A stretch of 64,000 bases of DNA from Durusdinium trenchii (GCA_963970005.1 CAXAMN010021112.1:1597559-1661558), one strand, 5' to 3'. Positions 43,770 through 56,063 are shown, counted from the first letter of the stretch. The notes: generated by a model from the letters alone, not told the origin. A program made the numbers and translations.

Positions 43770-44898
43770 CTCGGAGCTTTGCGTCGGCCATCGTCGTGAA
43801 GGTCGTGAAGATGGTCAGGTGAGCTATACGACTCGAAAAAGGAACCATAAGGACTCCCAAAAGTTCAGAATCCGGGGTCGATGGAAGCTGTGTAGGTGTT
43901 CTCTTCCTAGAAGAAAATGGGCTAGTTTGAGAAATTCTGCGAAGAGTGCAAACGCACTGCCAAAGCCTTGGCTTGCACTCGAATTCCTCCTCATTTCAAG
44001 GTCGTTTCCTCGATCAATTCAGCCAATGGCTGTGGATCGTGGTGCCCCAGAACTGGTCTATGATATGAATGGACGCTTTTTCACCAAACGGACGCTCTAG
44101 CTCTCCCATGACGGGTGTTGCAACCCCAAGTGGGGTATGGGTCTGCACATGTCCGGTGGAGCCAAGGCTGGTCACAACCATATACCGTATATTATGTCTA
44201 TCTATCTACACCCGAACCATCCATTTATGCCATAGTTTCTTACATTTTGGGTCACAACATGTCATATATCGGGTAAATGCATGCAACTATTCCAGTCCCA
44301 TGGATGGTCTGGGCTACATCCCTGATACACCAAGGCTCTCATCCGTCTCATCAAGTGTTTTTTCACCCTAAGGTGCCAGAAGCCCTACTGTTCGGGGAAG
44401 TGGCAGGACATGGGTCCCCCCAACTGACGAACTGACGGTCTATGACCGTCTGAAAAATCTCCTGCATGGTGGGAAAACACCACTCCTTCATTGCGCCAAT
44501 CGACCCAAAAACGCGTGAAAAACGCATAAAAACGCGTGATACCCCGGCAAATCTCCCGCATCAAATCTCCTGGGCTTGATCCACTTGATCTGAGAAACAT
44601 CTTTGTGCCCAGATGAGGCCGAGTCCTTCGCAAAGTTCAAGAGGCTCCACCATCTGAGCACCGGCTCACCGGCCAGCGGATGAGAAGGGAACATCGGGTG
44701 GAAAACCCCGCGGTGTTGAGGTGCATCTCTTCCATTCACGTCCCAGGCCCTAGGCATCTTTACTGCGCGTGGAAAAACCTGCCACTTAGATGAAGCCAAA
44801 AAGTTTTGGCTGTGCAACTTTGATGGAGAATAGGCCGACAAGCACTGAATAGTCTGGGGTCCGCATGTCCAAGTTACTGAAACACATCTAAGCAGTGT
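43770..44898. other. No secure gene; one repeat end
   Basis: 44286-44313 is a copy of the end sequence of the element at 36866-37039 (ACTATTCCAGTCCCATGGAT...). A minus-strand frame near 44600-44760 (AGEPVLRWWSLLNFAKDSAS) may be an exon but lacks clear borders. Confidence 0.4.
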
Positions 44899-45449
44899 TC
44901 ATGGACTGTCCAGGATGTGACGTGCATCTGAAGAAATTGCATCAGGGTGGAACAAACAAACTTGCTCTGTGATATCAAGGAGTTGCTTGCTTGGTTGGTG
45001 ACTTGCTTGATTGGTTCGGTGGGTCGCTCTCCTGACTTCCTCCCCTGTTATGTTCATGGACATCACTTCCACAGCCCCTGGGACTTCACCAGCCCAGGCA
45101 CCGAGGATCACTGATACTTGCCAGCGCCTGCAAGAGCGCGTTGAACCAGCACCACTGCCTGGTGCTGAGTGGCACTTCTTCTCCACCCGCAGGTTGCCAG
45201 GTTTGGTGCCGATGAAGAGCGCCAGGATGAGAAATGCAAGGTGCTAATCAAAAGACTGGGAAGTCCCATACATTGCCCCCTCCTTGCCCAACACATCAAA
45301 CCATTCTCGCAACCAAAACTCACATCACCCACGTACCACGCCAGCAGACATGCTGCTGCTGGAGTTTCTCTCAAAAAATGCTCACCAACGGCCATCAGGA
45401 ACCCCGCCAGCACAAGGCTTCCTAAGCCAAACCAGGGCATTTGCAGCAA
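44899..45449 (-). CDS. Candidate two-exon small membrane protein
   Basis: Exon 1 (45449-45324) reads MLQMPWFGLGSLVLAGFLMA and ends LLAWYVGD before GAT|GTGAGT. An 80-nt intron (45323-45244) ends GATTAG|C. Exon 2 (45243 on) continues in phase 0 with HLAFLILALFIGTKPG, then a soluble basic stretch (NLRVEKKCHSAPGSG). Two hydrophobic helices suggest a membrane protein. The open frame runs to 44899, but its last part may be intronic. Family not recognised. Confidence 0.4.
45244..45323 (-). other. Candidate 80-nt intron, GTGAGT...TTAG
   Basis: Canonical donor and acceptor flank the frame change between two hydrophobic coding segments, and removal keeps phase 0. Confidence 0.4.
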
Positions 45450-46048
45450 AGGTGTTTGTGTCGCCCTTTGGCTGAATGAACATCATCAAACCTGACCCCC
45501 CTCACTCAGGTGTGGTTCAAGACAATGACGCGGGGAATCATAGAGAGGTCGGTGCCAGGTATCCTTTGCTTATTGGTAGTTCACGACCATGAATCCCTCG
45601 TCTATTCATCCACCAACCCAGGCCATCAATGGGCCTTTGATGGGTCAAAACACGTCCCAGACCTGGAGATTGAGGTCCAGTGACCTGAGTTCCAGAGAAA
45701 CCTTCTCACGTTCGGTACCCCAGGACCCACCTGGCACGCAAGCACCAAGGGTCAACGGAGGGTACGACCGGAGCCCAAGGGTGAATGGTACTCTGACTCT
45801 GACTCTTACTCTTGTGGGATGTGAAAATTACACGTCAATTTGACGCCAACAAGTTACGGGCGCTCTTGACTGCCTGGGTTGTGGAGTCGCAGACGGACAA
45901 GGAGGGCCATGGGCATACCCACTGTAAAATCAAGTCTTATGACGTTGAAGATATGTCCCATGATCAGGGATCATGAGATCATGTGATATTGGTGTTTATG
46001 TGGAGTCACCACCTGTCTGTAGCCCTAGGGCTCCAAGTACTATACCGT

Positions 46049-46133
46049 AATGTAGACTCTTGATTAATACACCCCCCATATGAAGAGGATGTTCAATTCA
46101 AATGGCTGGGGTTATTAATCAAGAGTCTACATT
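46049..46133. repeat. Inverted repeat, 21-bp perfect arms
   Basis: AATGTAGACTCTTGATTAATA (46049-46069) pairs exactly with 46113-46133. The outer flanks remain partly complementary (GTACTATACC and TACAGTACC). A related arm, AATGTAGACTCTTGATGAATA, lies at 33206-33226. Probably a small fold-back element. Confidence 0.8.
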
Positions 46134-46778
46134 GTACAGTACCTCCTTACAAAATGTTTGGACCCTCTAAACCCACCCCAGTCCAACCTTCGAAAACGAA
46201 GGTACGACCGGAGCCCTCGGGTATATATTCGGATATCATGGTCATCCAAAATCGGGGCCTAATGCCATTCATGTAACCATGATTCTTTCAGGGAGTGCAT
46301 CACGTCCACCAAGCTGCCCTGGGTTCTGAAAGGCTCGAGGCAACCTATCCATGCCATAGCTGTTCGCGCAGTCCGGCGCTGCGATCGCGCCGGGACATCC
46401 AGAAGCAAACTAGGGGGGTGGTCCAGAAGAATATCAGGTATCAGTGGTTGAAGGCCATGACCAACAAAACACAAAGCTGCTCAACCGCTTGCAGGAACTC
46501 CAAGCAATCATGGCAACTCCAATGGTTTGGAGAAGCTCCTACACCCCTCGCCCATGGTGGATTTCATTTGGGATTCCTCTATCTTGTCCATCTATCTTTG
46601 GTACAAGCAGCAAAGCCATGTGAGCTATATATGTACTGGATACAGCTATGGAAGAGGAGGTGAATCATTCAAGTCCATATGTCCTTGTACCTATGATGCA
46701 TGACGGCAGTCCCCCAAATATCAGAGACTCGGATGAGATATGGTCTGCTAAGTCTGCTAGAATTCCCCCCAAGTCTGA

Positions 46779-47132
46779 TCAATGAAGAATGTGGCAGATG
46801 CTGAGGATATGAAGATTAGCACTGCAACTGACAGATTTTGCTAGAGACGAACGGGCAACCTGTGCAACCCGGAGCAGTGCAACCGGGAGGAGCAGTGCAT
46901 CTTGAACGCTCCGTCTTGATGTACCAAGCTTGAGCTTTGAAGCAACAGACTGCGGAACATGGGCGTTTCTGGAGGTCACTGAGATGTCTGACACATCTGA
47001 CACCAATTCAAGCTCCTTTCGCCTCTCCCTGAAGGAAGGCCGTGTGGTCTGAACCGAGAACATCGAATCCAGAAAGTCTTGTGCCGCTTGAACCGTCCCC
47101 ACCCTCATCCCCGACGCCTGTTCGCATCGCAT
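46779..47132 (-). CDS. Hypothetical ORF or exon, Ser/Val-rich
   Basis: 117 codons. The sequence GTVQAAQDFLDSMFSVQ, then RERRKELELVSDVSDISVTS looks protein-like. No splice borders were fixed and no family is recognised. Confidence 0.3.
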   Translation of the reverse strand: MRCEQASGMRVGTVQAAQDFLDSMFSVQTTRPSFRERRKELELVSDVSDISVTSRNAHVPQSVASKLKLGTSRRSVQDALLLPVALLRVAQVARSSLAKSVSCSANLHILSICHILH

Positions 47133-47181
47133 CCGTTTAGGGGAATGCTAACGGTCGGACACCGACCCGAGACCAACCCTC

Positions 47182-47285
47182 CCCAGACACGACCTGTCTG
47201 GGACTGCCATAGGACTGCCACACAAAGACTCTTCTGGCACCACCTCTGGCTTGATCGGCAGTCCTATGGCAGTCCCATGGAGTTT
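47182..47285. mobile_element. CCCAGAC-family element, copy 2
   Basis: Starts CCCAGACACGACCTGTCTGG, like copy 1 read in reverse. It contains a perfect 20-bp inverted repeat (47200-47219 and 47257-47276). The right terminal CCCAGAC end has decayed. Confidence 0.6.
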
Positions 47286-48424
47286 CTTCAACCCTCTGAA
47301 AAGTCGTCTTTTCTCGAAGGCATCCAAGTCGTTGGATCAGAGCCGCCGCCTCCACGAGAACCGAGGGAGAAGAACGTGGGAGAGAACCTCTGGAATGGAG
47401 GTGTGATGAAAATCTCAGTCTGTTGATCAACTGGAATTTGAATCAACAAGGGGCTTTTGTTCTACAAGTTTAAGATTTGGGTGAGAGAAAGCTGCTCACT
47501 GGCACTTCCCATACCCTTCATCCAATCCAAAAGAAACAGACTGCTGATCAACCTGGGCAAAGTCGCATCCACCTTCAAAGGATGTCCAGATTCTGTGTCA
47601 CCACTCGAATTGCGGGACGTTCGGGCCATCAAAAATACGATCGGGGCATTGATTCAGCAACTCGAACCCGAGTCAAACCCTACCCCTAGACTTCCAAGAC
47701 CATTAACGATATCCTTAGTTGATTTGGTAAAGCCTGGTAAATTAATGGTGGTTGGAAGCCTAGGGCTACCCCACCAAAAAGAAATGCGTGAAACCAACTT
47801 TTCGGCCCACTCAACATGAGCCTGAGCCCTTCGTCGCCTATCAAAGAATTCCGGACGGTGAGACTGATGCTGAAGCTGCTTAGCACCCAGTCAACATGAA
47901 GTCGTCAGCCGAAGTCGTCAGCCCAAAGAGGTCAGCCGGCTGCATTTGGCACAGAAAAGGCCTGCTGCCAAGACCAACCATAAAGCGGCTCCAAAGAGCC
48001 AGTTGAAGCCCCAAAGGTTGCCTTGGATCTGAGATGTAAAGCCGACTCACACCAGTGGTCCGACTCAAAAATACACTCAGTGGCCGACCCAAATAATGCA
48101 AAAAAGCATCTGTGGCAAAGCCTTCTGTAAATCATCCCTTTTTGGGGGGGAATTGAGCCGTTCGAGCCTTGAAATCCAATATGATGATTTACTGAAAGAT
48201 CATGTTTGACCCGTATGGCCGTGTGGTCACCAAATATAGTCACCAAATATCACATATCTGACATATCTTAATCACGGCTATGGCGGGTTCAAACCCGGGG
48301 CACTTGGTTGACCACAGATTTTTTACACAGAATGGACTACTGGGGCCACTGAGGAGGTCAACCTGCCAGTTTTTAGGGCTCCGGGTTTTGGCCCACAGCC
48401 ATATGTGTCTGGATGGTCCATGTG

Positions 48425-50405
48425 TTACTTCATCACTTCATCTGTCAACAACGTCCCCCGAAGTTCAGCATCCATGTTGCCAGGTTTTTCCGTCAAATAG
48501 ACGACAGCATGCAAAAGACCTTCCCAGGCCACTACTGCCGCGATCAGCGGCAAAGATAGCACCACAGCAGCCTTGAGCTGGGACATCCACTTCAGGAGCC
48601 GAACCCCTATAGTGCCAAGAATAAAGAAGGACCAAACCGCCATGGAATATGCCAAGACAACTCTGAACCATTGCATGTAGAATTCCGTGAAGCAGTGCCA
48701 AGCCACTACATCTGCAGGTAAGAAAGGCATGAGCAAAGGAACATCTCTTACCATTGTCACGGCATCGCACAGCTTTGGGGCGATTGCACTCAACATCCTG
48801 ACGAACGAAGTTTTGCGGTCCGCTCGTGCGAACGATCAAATCACCAGCAAAGCCTTCGGCAAGACCGAGGTGGGATCTGACCGCGATCAAAGCAGCTTTA
48901 GATGAGTCTTCCCTAAAGAAAAAACACAAACAGAGAGGCGTTGGGGCAGAAAAAATAGAAAGAATACCTGCTAGAAACCATCCCAGCATCAATAAAAAGA
49001 TAGTGCGTCGCGGCAACACGGCACTATCAAGGCGATGCAAGATCCATCGCTTTAGCTGTTTGTGAATGGCATGGTTCAATCGCTCGAGATGTTCCTCGTG
49101 CACATCTCCATCAGTGCCGTACCAGTCTTTCAACATCGCATAGATCAAGTCCCGGTCACAAGGCAACGTCTCTTGAGTCTTTGGGTGCTTGTGATCATGG
49201 CTACAACAAAAGCTATCAGAGCTTCGAATGTCAAACTTTTCAAGTTGAGGCTCCAAATCACGAACTTCTTGCAATAGCCCGATCATCCAATAGCCCATCA
49301 CTGGGAGACTGCAGGCCCACACAATGGCGCCATACCCGAGACTGGAGGTGATGGAAGCGTCCCAAACGTCGGTTCCTGGAACTCCCAACATCAATTCCTG
49401 ATGTTGGTGCTTTTGCACAAAGAACGCGTTCCAAATGTTCCAAAGCACCAAAATTGTGTTGTGTTTGACAAAGCCAGAAAATGTTGCCGGGAGTGAACCA
49501 GCCCTTTGGACCAGTCTCATTCTTCCAAAAAACCTGCCCTTCTTGTGCAAAAAGAGAATCAGCAGGAAGTTTCATAGATGGATCAAACAAAAAGAACAGA
49601 AAATCCTGCCAAAGCAACGGCCAGAGTCTTGCCAGGACCACCAACTGATGTATAGTTGAAACACCTGCACGAGGCTCACTTCTACGAAGCAAAGAATAAG
49701 AATCCATGACATCGCCACTGGAAAGACAGTCAAGGATTTGTCTGTCTGCTCATTCGCGACACTTGTGCTTTCTTTCCGGAGGAAGGTGGCAACCTCATAG
49801 CTACACCAAAGGCGTGTGAAGTAGCGCTTGGACCAGAGAATGGTCAAACTCTGGGACTTGTCCAAGAAGGCAGACAAGCCTAAGATGCCCTTCTCTTTAA
49901 GCCTCGGATCATGCTGGGCAATGCAAAGCCTGTCCAGGAAGACAATGAGCGGCCGTCCAAGCAAGCTGCGGAGGCGCTGCCAAAAGCAAAAGAAGAGCCA
50001 AAACACGAGCCATGGCACAAGGCTCGTAGTTAATTGGTGTGGTGCCCCATGTGATGGTGCCCAAAGAGCTTCACTTTCCCGCACAAGCCCCACCACGATG
50101 GCACAGATTTGCGAGGCCAAGGTTGCAGCTGGCAGGTTGAAAACGAAGAACATGCTCCAAACCTTTGCCGCTCGCGATGTTTTCCAGTCATGGCTGAGAA
50201 AGTGATCGTACTTTGGCACTTGGAAGCTCTTCTCATAGTCAGAACTCTTCTGGGACTCGTACTGACCGCCATCAGCACCATGAGTGCTCCAGTGCTTGCC
50301 CCATTGGCTCAAGCAAGTGCTCAGACTCACCCCTCGCAGCAGGAAGTCATCCACTTCCAAGGTGAGTTCGCGCGACGCAAGCGACGTCGGAGAAGTCTGG
50401 AACAC
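48425..50405 (-). pseudogene. TIR-like multi-pass membrane protein gene, broken into frames
   Basis: Coding continues on the minus strand through at least four frame segments: 50405-49572, about 49650-49540, 49550-48900 and 48796-48425. The first has FLSHDW (residues 69-74), then two hydrophobic helices, VFLDRLCIAQ (155-164), ILWSKRYFTRLWCSYE (189-204) and another helix. The SHDW-LD-WCxxE series resembles TIR domains, the Glu matching the catalytic Glu of NADase TIRs. The later segments carry a Cys/His stretch (FCCSHDHKH) and membrane helices. Introns, frameshift decay or both could explain the breaks. The type recurs in dinoflagellates; function unknown. Confidence 0.6.
48913..48967 (-). other. 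Candidate 55-nt intron in the TIR-like gene
   Basis: GCAG|GTATTC and a long pyrimidine tract ending TTTTTTCTTTAG|G are good splice signals. Removal shifts into the frame that codes for the last membrane segment, but two TGA codons intervene (near 48900 and 48840), so either decay or a further intron is needed. Confidence 0.4.
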
Positions 50406-51499
50406 CTTGGATTTGCTGACAGGAACCTAGTAGGACCCAGGTTCCAATAGGAACCTCTTCCCTACAGGAGCATCCGACTCTACAGGTCTCCTCTGGTAGC
50501 TTTTGGAGACTTAAATGTTGGAGGTGGTGGCAGAGGATGCTGGTACAAGGGATTCACCCAGCTCGGAAGTATACAAATCACATCAAATCGCTAATATACA
50601 TTAATTAATATACAAGTCACCCTGCACGGCTGTGTGTCAAAACCACCGAACAATTAATCGACTAGACGACCTAAGACATGGTTAATCTATCGGGTGCCAG
50701 AGGTGCCCTGACCCACTGCCGCCATATGAGCGTCGGACAAGACTAAACAGTAAGAAGATGTAAGAAGACTGTTGACTTACAGTATTTCTGTCGGGTACAA
50801 CCTCTGTAATACAGGTGTCTGGTTGAACCTATCAGCAAAACCAAGACACCTGAGCTTCAACCTCTGTGGTCCCTCCCGCCACGTGAAGGGCACAGTCTGG
50901 TGCGCCGCCATGCGTGGCCGCCGCGGGCGCGGGCGGCACGCGCGCGGCGTCCAAGGACCAAGGATCGGGCATTCGGGGTTGAGGTGAAGCGGCTGTGTTC
51001 GACTGTGTTTGGTGAAAAGAGAATGAGCCACTCATGCTTATGTGACATAATGTAGAAAAAGGGTGTTAATTAATCCATATTAATGGATATAGCCAGCTAC
51101 CAGCTGGGGAGTTCATGTCCTTCCAGTTCAGTAGGCATTTAGAAGATCAGCCTATCATTTTGCAGTATCGCTATCAGGCACTACCAAGACGCTCAAAGAA
51201 TCACTGCGTGCGTGTCCAGTTGCGGACTGCGATCATTATGATGTCCAGAGATCAAAACGGCTGCAGGGTGCGTCACCACGTGTGCGAGACCCAAGAGAAT
51301 GAGAATGACATGACAACCAGATGTGCGAGACCATGTGTGACAACCAGAAAGTCCAAGAGAATGACATCGTCAACAAGCCACCGTTGAAACAGACAGAATC
51401 CACACGACACAGTGTCGAGTGTCGACAGCAAGGGCGCGCAGCCATGACAACAGCCATAGCTTCTCACAATAGCAATCACAAACTCGCTGCCATGGATGC

Positions 51500-51500
<1 letters not shown>
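50406..51500. other. No secure gene
   Basis: A very GC-rich patch at 50850-50990 is open on both strands. The minus reading (LDAARVPPAPAAATHGGAPD, ending before CTCAG|GTG) is a weak exon candidate. Nothing else was recognised. Confidence 0.35.
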
Positions 51501-51538
<38 letters not shown>

Positions 51539-51580
51539 GAACAAGAACAAGAACAGTAACAAGAACAACAACCAACAACC
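51501..51580. repeat. AAC trinucleotide repeat
   Basis: About twelve perfect AAC units grade into AAG/AAC mixtures. Poly-Asn, poly-Thr or poly-Cys frames here come from the repeat. Confidence 0.97.
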
Positions 51581-51898
51581 ATAACAGCAACATACACAAG
51601 CAAGCATGGCACCAGCGAGACGAAGTTAAAATCACAAGAGCAACAGTAAACTTAATCCAAAAACTCCAAAACCGATGTCCCTCAAAGTGACCTCAGGAAA
51701 AAATGATGAGAAAGGGCTGCTGGGTGGAGATAGCTTGCAATGTTGCATTCTGTCTCAAATAATATCAAGATTTTGGCTGTGGGTCAAATCCCTGCAACAT
51801 GAACACAATACCCTACCAAAACCTGGTTCATCCTGGTTTCTCTACCACTGAAATTACTTTTCTGGTTAGGTGTTGACATGTGTTGACCCAGTTCCCAG

Positions 51899-52029
51899 TT
51901 TGGGTGAGTCTTGAACTCCACCGAAAGCTTCTCGGCGAAGCACTGTCGACGGCCGGCAGCGGGGCCTCATTCGACGACGCCTTTGGCCGCCGACACGGTC
52001 GGGTCGGGGTCTTCGTCGTTCACCTGGCG
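51899..52029 (+). CDS. Candidate internal exon
   Basis: Between TTCCCAG| and GGCG|GTCAGT the plus strand reads WVSLELHRKLLGEALSTAGS then GASFDDAFGRRHGRVGVFVV. Codon bias and both borders agree. Family not recognised. Confidence 0.4.
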
Positions 52030-54455
52030 GTCAGTCATTTCGAGGGGTGGTTGGACTTCCGAAGATGGTTAAAAGGTGTGAAAGGGGTGCTCACATCTTT
52101 AAAAACCACCCCTTCGAAAGAAGATATATAAATCAGTGAATATCCTTTCCAATCTGTTCACCAATCATTCATGTTTTTCACATCTTTTCACCACCCCTCT
52201 GATTACCGTAGTTTGGTGAAAAGATTGGAGTCTCGATCAAAACATGTCGGAGGTGTTCGACCAAAACAAAACTCGTCCCACTTGCTTTGTTTCAGTGAAC
52301 TCGAAAAGAATTTGGGAAGAGAAACATCTGTTTGAGCCTCAAGGACTCTGCTTCTGAGCAGCACTTTGGGTCCGAAAAGAGCGGATCGATGCGATGCTCA
52401 AGCAAACCTGGGAGCCACAAAACTCCAAGAGGCCATCAGGCTAAGATGTGTGTTTCCTTCCCTAAAAACCTATAGAAACCACATAGGTACCATATATATA
52501 TATATTATAGTCGTGCCAGCGCCTGTTCCGCTGGCCCCATCCGGACCGTCCTGTTCCGAAGAGCCTTCCTATTGCTAGCGGAAAGCAAGCTTACCTCCGA
52601 AGTAGGGTCTGGGGGCTTTTAAAAGATGTAGATCTGTAGATCTTGAGATGGCTATGGGTCAAAATCATTCAAAATAGGGGTATAGCCCCCAACCATTGGT
52701 TTATAATGATAATCCCTACTGAAATGGTAGTTATTGGGGGTATCCTATTTTGACCCATGCCCAGATAAATATTTAACTAAAGTTTGGAGCGCTTTCCCCT
52801 CCTTTCCCCTTGGGAGCGCAGAAAAATCGCCCGGACTCCACCGGGGGATGTCGCCTTCTTCTCTGCGCAGGGACTCGAGTCGTCGCCCGGTCTTTTCGGT
52901 TTTGGAGTTTCGATTCGGTGGTCCAAGTGGGGCAGTTGGTTCTCTGTGGAAACCCCTAGTCTTGGGGGCCAGAGGTGGTCGGATTTGCTTTGAGGAACCT
53001 GATTTGGATTCATTACATAAGGAGATTCACCCAGGCGGAAAATTAAAAGATCACCAGATCCACAAAACCAGGTCCAGTGGTTTCGTATGTTTGGACCGAC
53101 CCGGTGGTCGCCCCGTTCCACCTCGGAGCTCCGAACGAACCAGGGGGGTGCCGGACCCACATCATGGATTTTCTCAGCTTTTGTCCAATCCTCACCTGGA
53201 CAGGTGCAGAAGCTTCTAGTTGGCTAAATCAATCATATTGGCAATCAATGCATCTGTCCAACAAGACTGTGCCTTTTCATTCTAGAGCACTCAACTATGA
53301 TTGGACTGTCCATCGGTGACCCCGGACGCCGAACGGAAGGTGCTTGTACATGTCAGGTATCAGATTATCATCTGACAGTACGTGAGTGCTTCTTCCTGGT
53401 GTCCACTTTCAATTCTTTCACAAAATAACATCATATAAAAGCTACCAGCAACACGGATTCCGGGTGTCCATTGACCTCTAAGGGGTGTCCATGTCTACCA
53501 CCCAACTCCTGCGGGTCCAGGTGTGGTGCTGGTTTGCTCCCCCGTGTTCGTCTCTCCATGAAGCCGTGTTCCGTCCATCCATCGGTTTCGACCCATGTAC
53601 CGGTCCGCACCGGTCCGGGATCTTCCAACGCAGCTCCATGTCTGCCTTTGTTTGCATCTATAGTACAGCCAAGTGAGGCAAACATGTGTTTCGCATCGTT
53701 GGAAGATCCAGGGAGAGAAATAGGACGAAACCACCCATGACGAAAGGCCTCGATCGACGTGACGAGCGGCTTCTTTTCCTAGCTGTCTCTTCGAAGCAGC
53801 TCGACGAGTTCGTCGAGCGGCGGCGGCGCGTTTGGTCCACGCCTCGAGCTTGGTCTCCGGCCAGGGATGCCTGCCACAGACCGATGATCGGCTCGAACAC
53901 GAAAAAGCATGGTCGTTGCATCACGTTTTGCATCCGTCGACCGTAGACCATGGCCGACTGTAGAAGGGTCACACCCAACAGGCTGCGTGTGATGCTGTAT
54001 TTACACCCGACAGGCCCCTGATTTCTGGCCATCTGAACTCACGGGGTTGTGACCAATGAGAAATCACCTCAGGTGCGGTCGCCACTGCCTTCACCCGTCT
54101 ATAGCGCTCGGTTCCGAACTAGCCCGTTTCTCGATGTTTCGGCCCATGATGTCCTGTTTTCACGGGGCTCGGTGGTCAGCTGCGGCTCAAAGCCGACCAA
54201 GAGCACTCGACTCCTTTCACATCGTAAGTGGTTCTTGTCCGTGCCCCATATCACTCGAAGCAGAAGCCAGAAGCACGGGTGCAACTCGGTCCAAGAGAAA
54301 AAATGTGTCACTGTTTATGGCGTCGAAGCTCGCCAGGCGAGAATCATCTCTTTTCAACGTGACCGGTCATCCATGCTTCTCCTGGAAACAATGGCTTCAC
54401 CACCCCTCAGCCATTTTGATCAATCACCCGAGTGGTTCAAATCCAGACTCTCACA
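52030..54455. other. No secure gene
   Basis: A TA tract lies at 52493-52507. A GC-rich patch at 53760-53930 is open on both strands; the minus reading (FVFEPIIGLWQASLAGDQAR) is a plausible exon, but strand and borders are unclear. Confidence 0.35.
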
Positions 54456-54559
54456 CCCAGACACTCTATGGGACTGGCATATTGACGTATATTGACCCCT
54501 GAAACCATCCCAGTGTTGGTATATTATATGATATATGTGTCATACATCGAGTGTCTGGG
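54456..54559. mobile_element. CCCAGAC-family element, copy 3
   Basis: 104 bp with perfect 11-bp terminal inverted repeats CCCAGACACTC (54456-54466) and GAGTGTCTGGG (54549-54559). The first 27 bp match copy 1 closely (TATGGGACTGGCATAT). The middle is AT-rich and non-coding. Confidence 0.75.
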
Positions 54560-55639
54560 ATAGTGAGTCGCCATGGCAACTGCCTTGGCCCTAACCACAT
54601 CCCAGAGGTGGTTCAGCCATGATCACATCTGCGAAACCTTCGGGCGATCTTTCAACGCACCGAATCAGCTCCACGGTGCGCTCCGTCGGGCGCCGTCGGC
54701 ATCCGTCGAGGCCGGCCCCCAGATCGAATGTCATCGATATGTACATCAGGGATCATCAGGGGGGGTTGATCTGACCAGAGTCACCCCAAGTAAACCCATC
54801 TTCACGCCGCCTGTTCCGCGCATCTTGGCCACCGCGGGTGGCCAAACTCCGTTGCATCTCAACCCGAAAGCGAGCAGAACCCTGCGACCAAGCGGACAGG
54901 AAGACGAGTTCTCTTGGGTACGCCCTGGAAGAGACCCACATGGAACCTGAAAGCCACTGAAGACTGAGTTGTAGAGGAACATCATCTTCCAGTCTGGTCC
55001 ATGCCATCAGGTTCCATGAAGGTCTCTTTCCGGGTGTAGCTCACAGCTTCCATTCACATCAACCCCCCTATCCACTTCCTCCATACTCTGCGCTTTTGCC
55101 TACCCGGCGGGGGGTCAGTGGTGTTGCTCGTGGCTCACTTAGGGCGAGGTGAAGCCTCTGCCCAACTCCAAGCCAACGGCTAAGAGGTGAAGTCCTGACT
55201 TCAAGAGCGAAACAGCGCAGGTAGGCGCTGAAATACAGTGCTGAACAACAGTGCAGGTAGTTGCGCTAAATTGCGAAAGGCAAGGTTTTTTGGGGGGAAG
55301 AGTGCTTTTGGATGTTTTTGGGAGAGGTGTTCGTGCCGAATACGCCGACCCCAGCGTGACTGTTGATAAAAAGACCGGGAACGGATAAGGCTAAGGCTAA
55401 TCATATAAGTAAAGGCTAAGGCTATACCTCCCCTACCCCGCCGGAGCTTGGCTTAAGTGACGAAAAGGTCGCGAAATTAGCCAAGAATTGTCCAAGATTT
55501 GTCCAAGATTTCTCCATCCCAATTGATTCACATCTTGGGGCACCCTCTCCACCCGCGGGGGAAAATAAGCACGGTCCCTAAATGGTCCCGGGCTCGAATC
55601 CCGGCCTGGTTGCGGCCTGGTCCCTGCCAGTGCCCTTGG
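54560..55639. other. No secure gene
   Basis: A minus-strand frame at about 54620-54725 (PTERTVELIRCVERSPEGFA) looks coding, with a possible donor G|GTGCGT, but no acceptor is visible. Nothing else was recognised. Confidence 0.35.
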
Positions 55640-56063
55640 TTTTTCCTAGATGTTGTAACGTTTTCCGCTGGATTTCTAGGACTTTCAAATGTTTTTGTAA
55701 GATTTACTCATGCCTTTTTCGAGGGCTTTTCCAGGATTTTCTATGGCTTTTCTAGGAAGTTCTGTGGCTTCCTGAGATTTTCCACTCTTTTTTCTAAGGT
55801 GTTTTCGAGGGCTTTTTCTAGAAGTTTCTCCTCTATGCGCTCCGCACGTGCAAGCTTTTTCTGCTCTTTTCTAGTGCTGTGCTCGCATTCTGCAAGTGTG
55901 CCGGTGGAGGCTTTTGGGTTCCCAGATTTTCAACGAAAAATGCTAACCCATTTGCCGTGCTCTCTTCTGCCTACTTTGGTGATGCAGTGACAGATCATGT
56001 CTGTAGGGGTTCCGTGTTGTTTTTTGGGTTCCCCGATTTTTCAAAAAAAACTCTTAACCCATT
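55640..56063. repeat. T-rich degenerate repeats and a 40-bp direct repeat
   Basis: 55640-55830 is a degenerate series of TTTTCTAGG/GGCTTTTC motifs. TTTGGGTTCCCAGATTTTCA (55913 on) and TTTGGGTTCCCCGATTTTTC (56023 on) begin an imperfect 40-bp direct repeat, each ending TAACCCATT. Confidence 0.6.

Noticed and set aside
48214..48296. TGGCCGTGTGG and GGTTCAAACCC, resembling tRNA A and B boxes
   Set aside because: No acceptor stem pairs around them and the spacing is poor; perhaps a SINE relic but not supportable.
50301..50316. CCATTGGCTCAAG, similar to the 3' end of the dinoflagellate spliced leader
   Set aside because: Lies inside coding of the TIR-like gene on the opposite strand and lacks the rest of the leader; likely chance. 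A shorter match near 34131 was rejected for the same reason.
51501..51580. Poly-Asn / poly-Cys / poly-Val ORFs
   Set aside because: Due to the AAC microsatellite.
54620..54725. Minus-strand exon reading PTERTVELIRCVERSPEGFA
   Set aside because: Protein-like and with a fair donor, but no acceptor AG upstream; not listed as a feature.
55586..55606. CCGGG-CTCGAAT-CCCGG, a tRNA T-arm-like hairpin
   Set aside because: No D-arm, anticodon arm or acceptor stem at the right distances.
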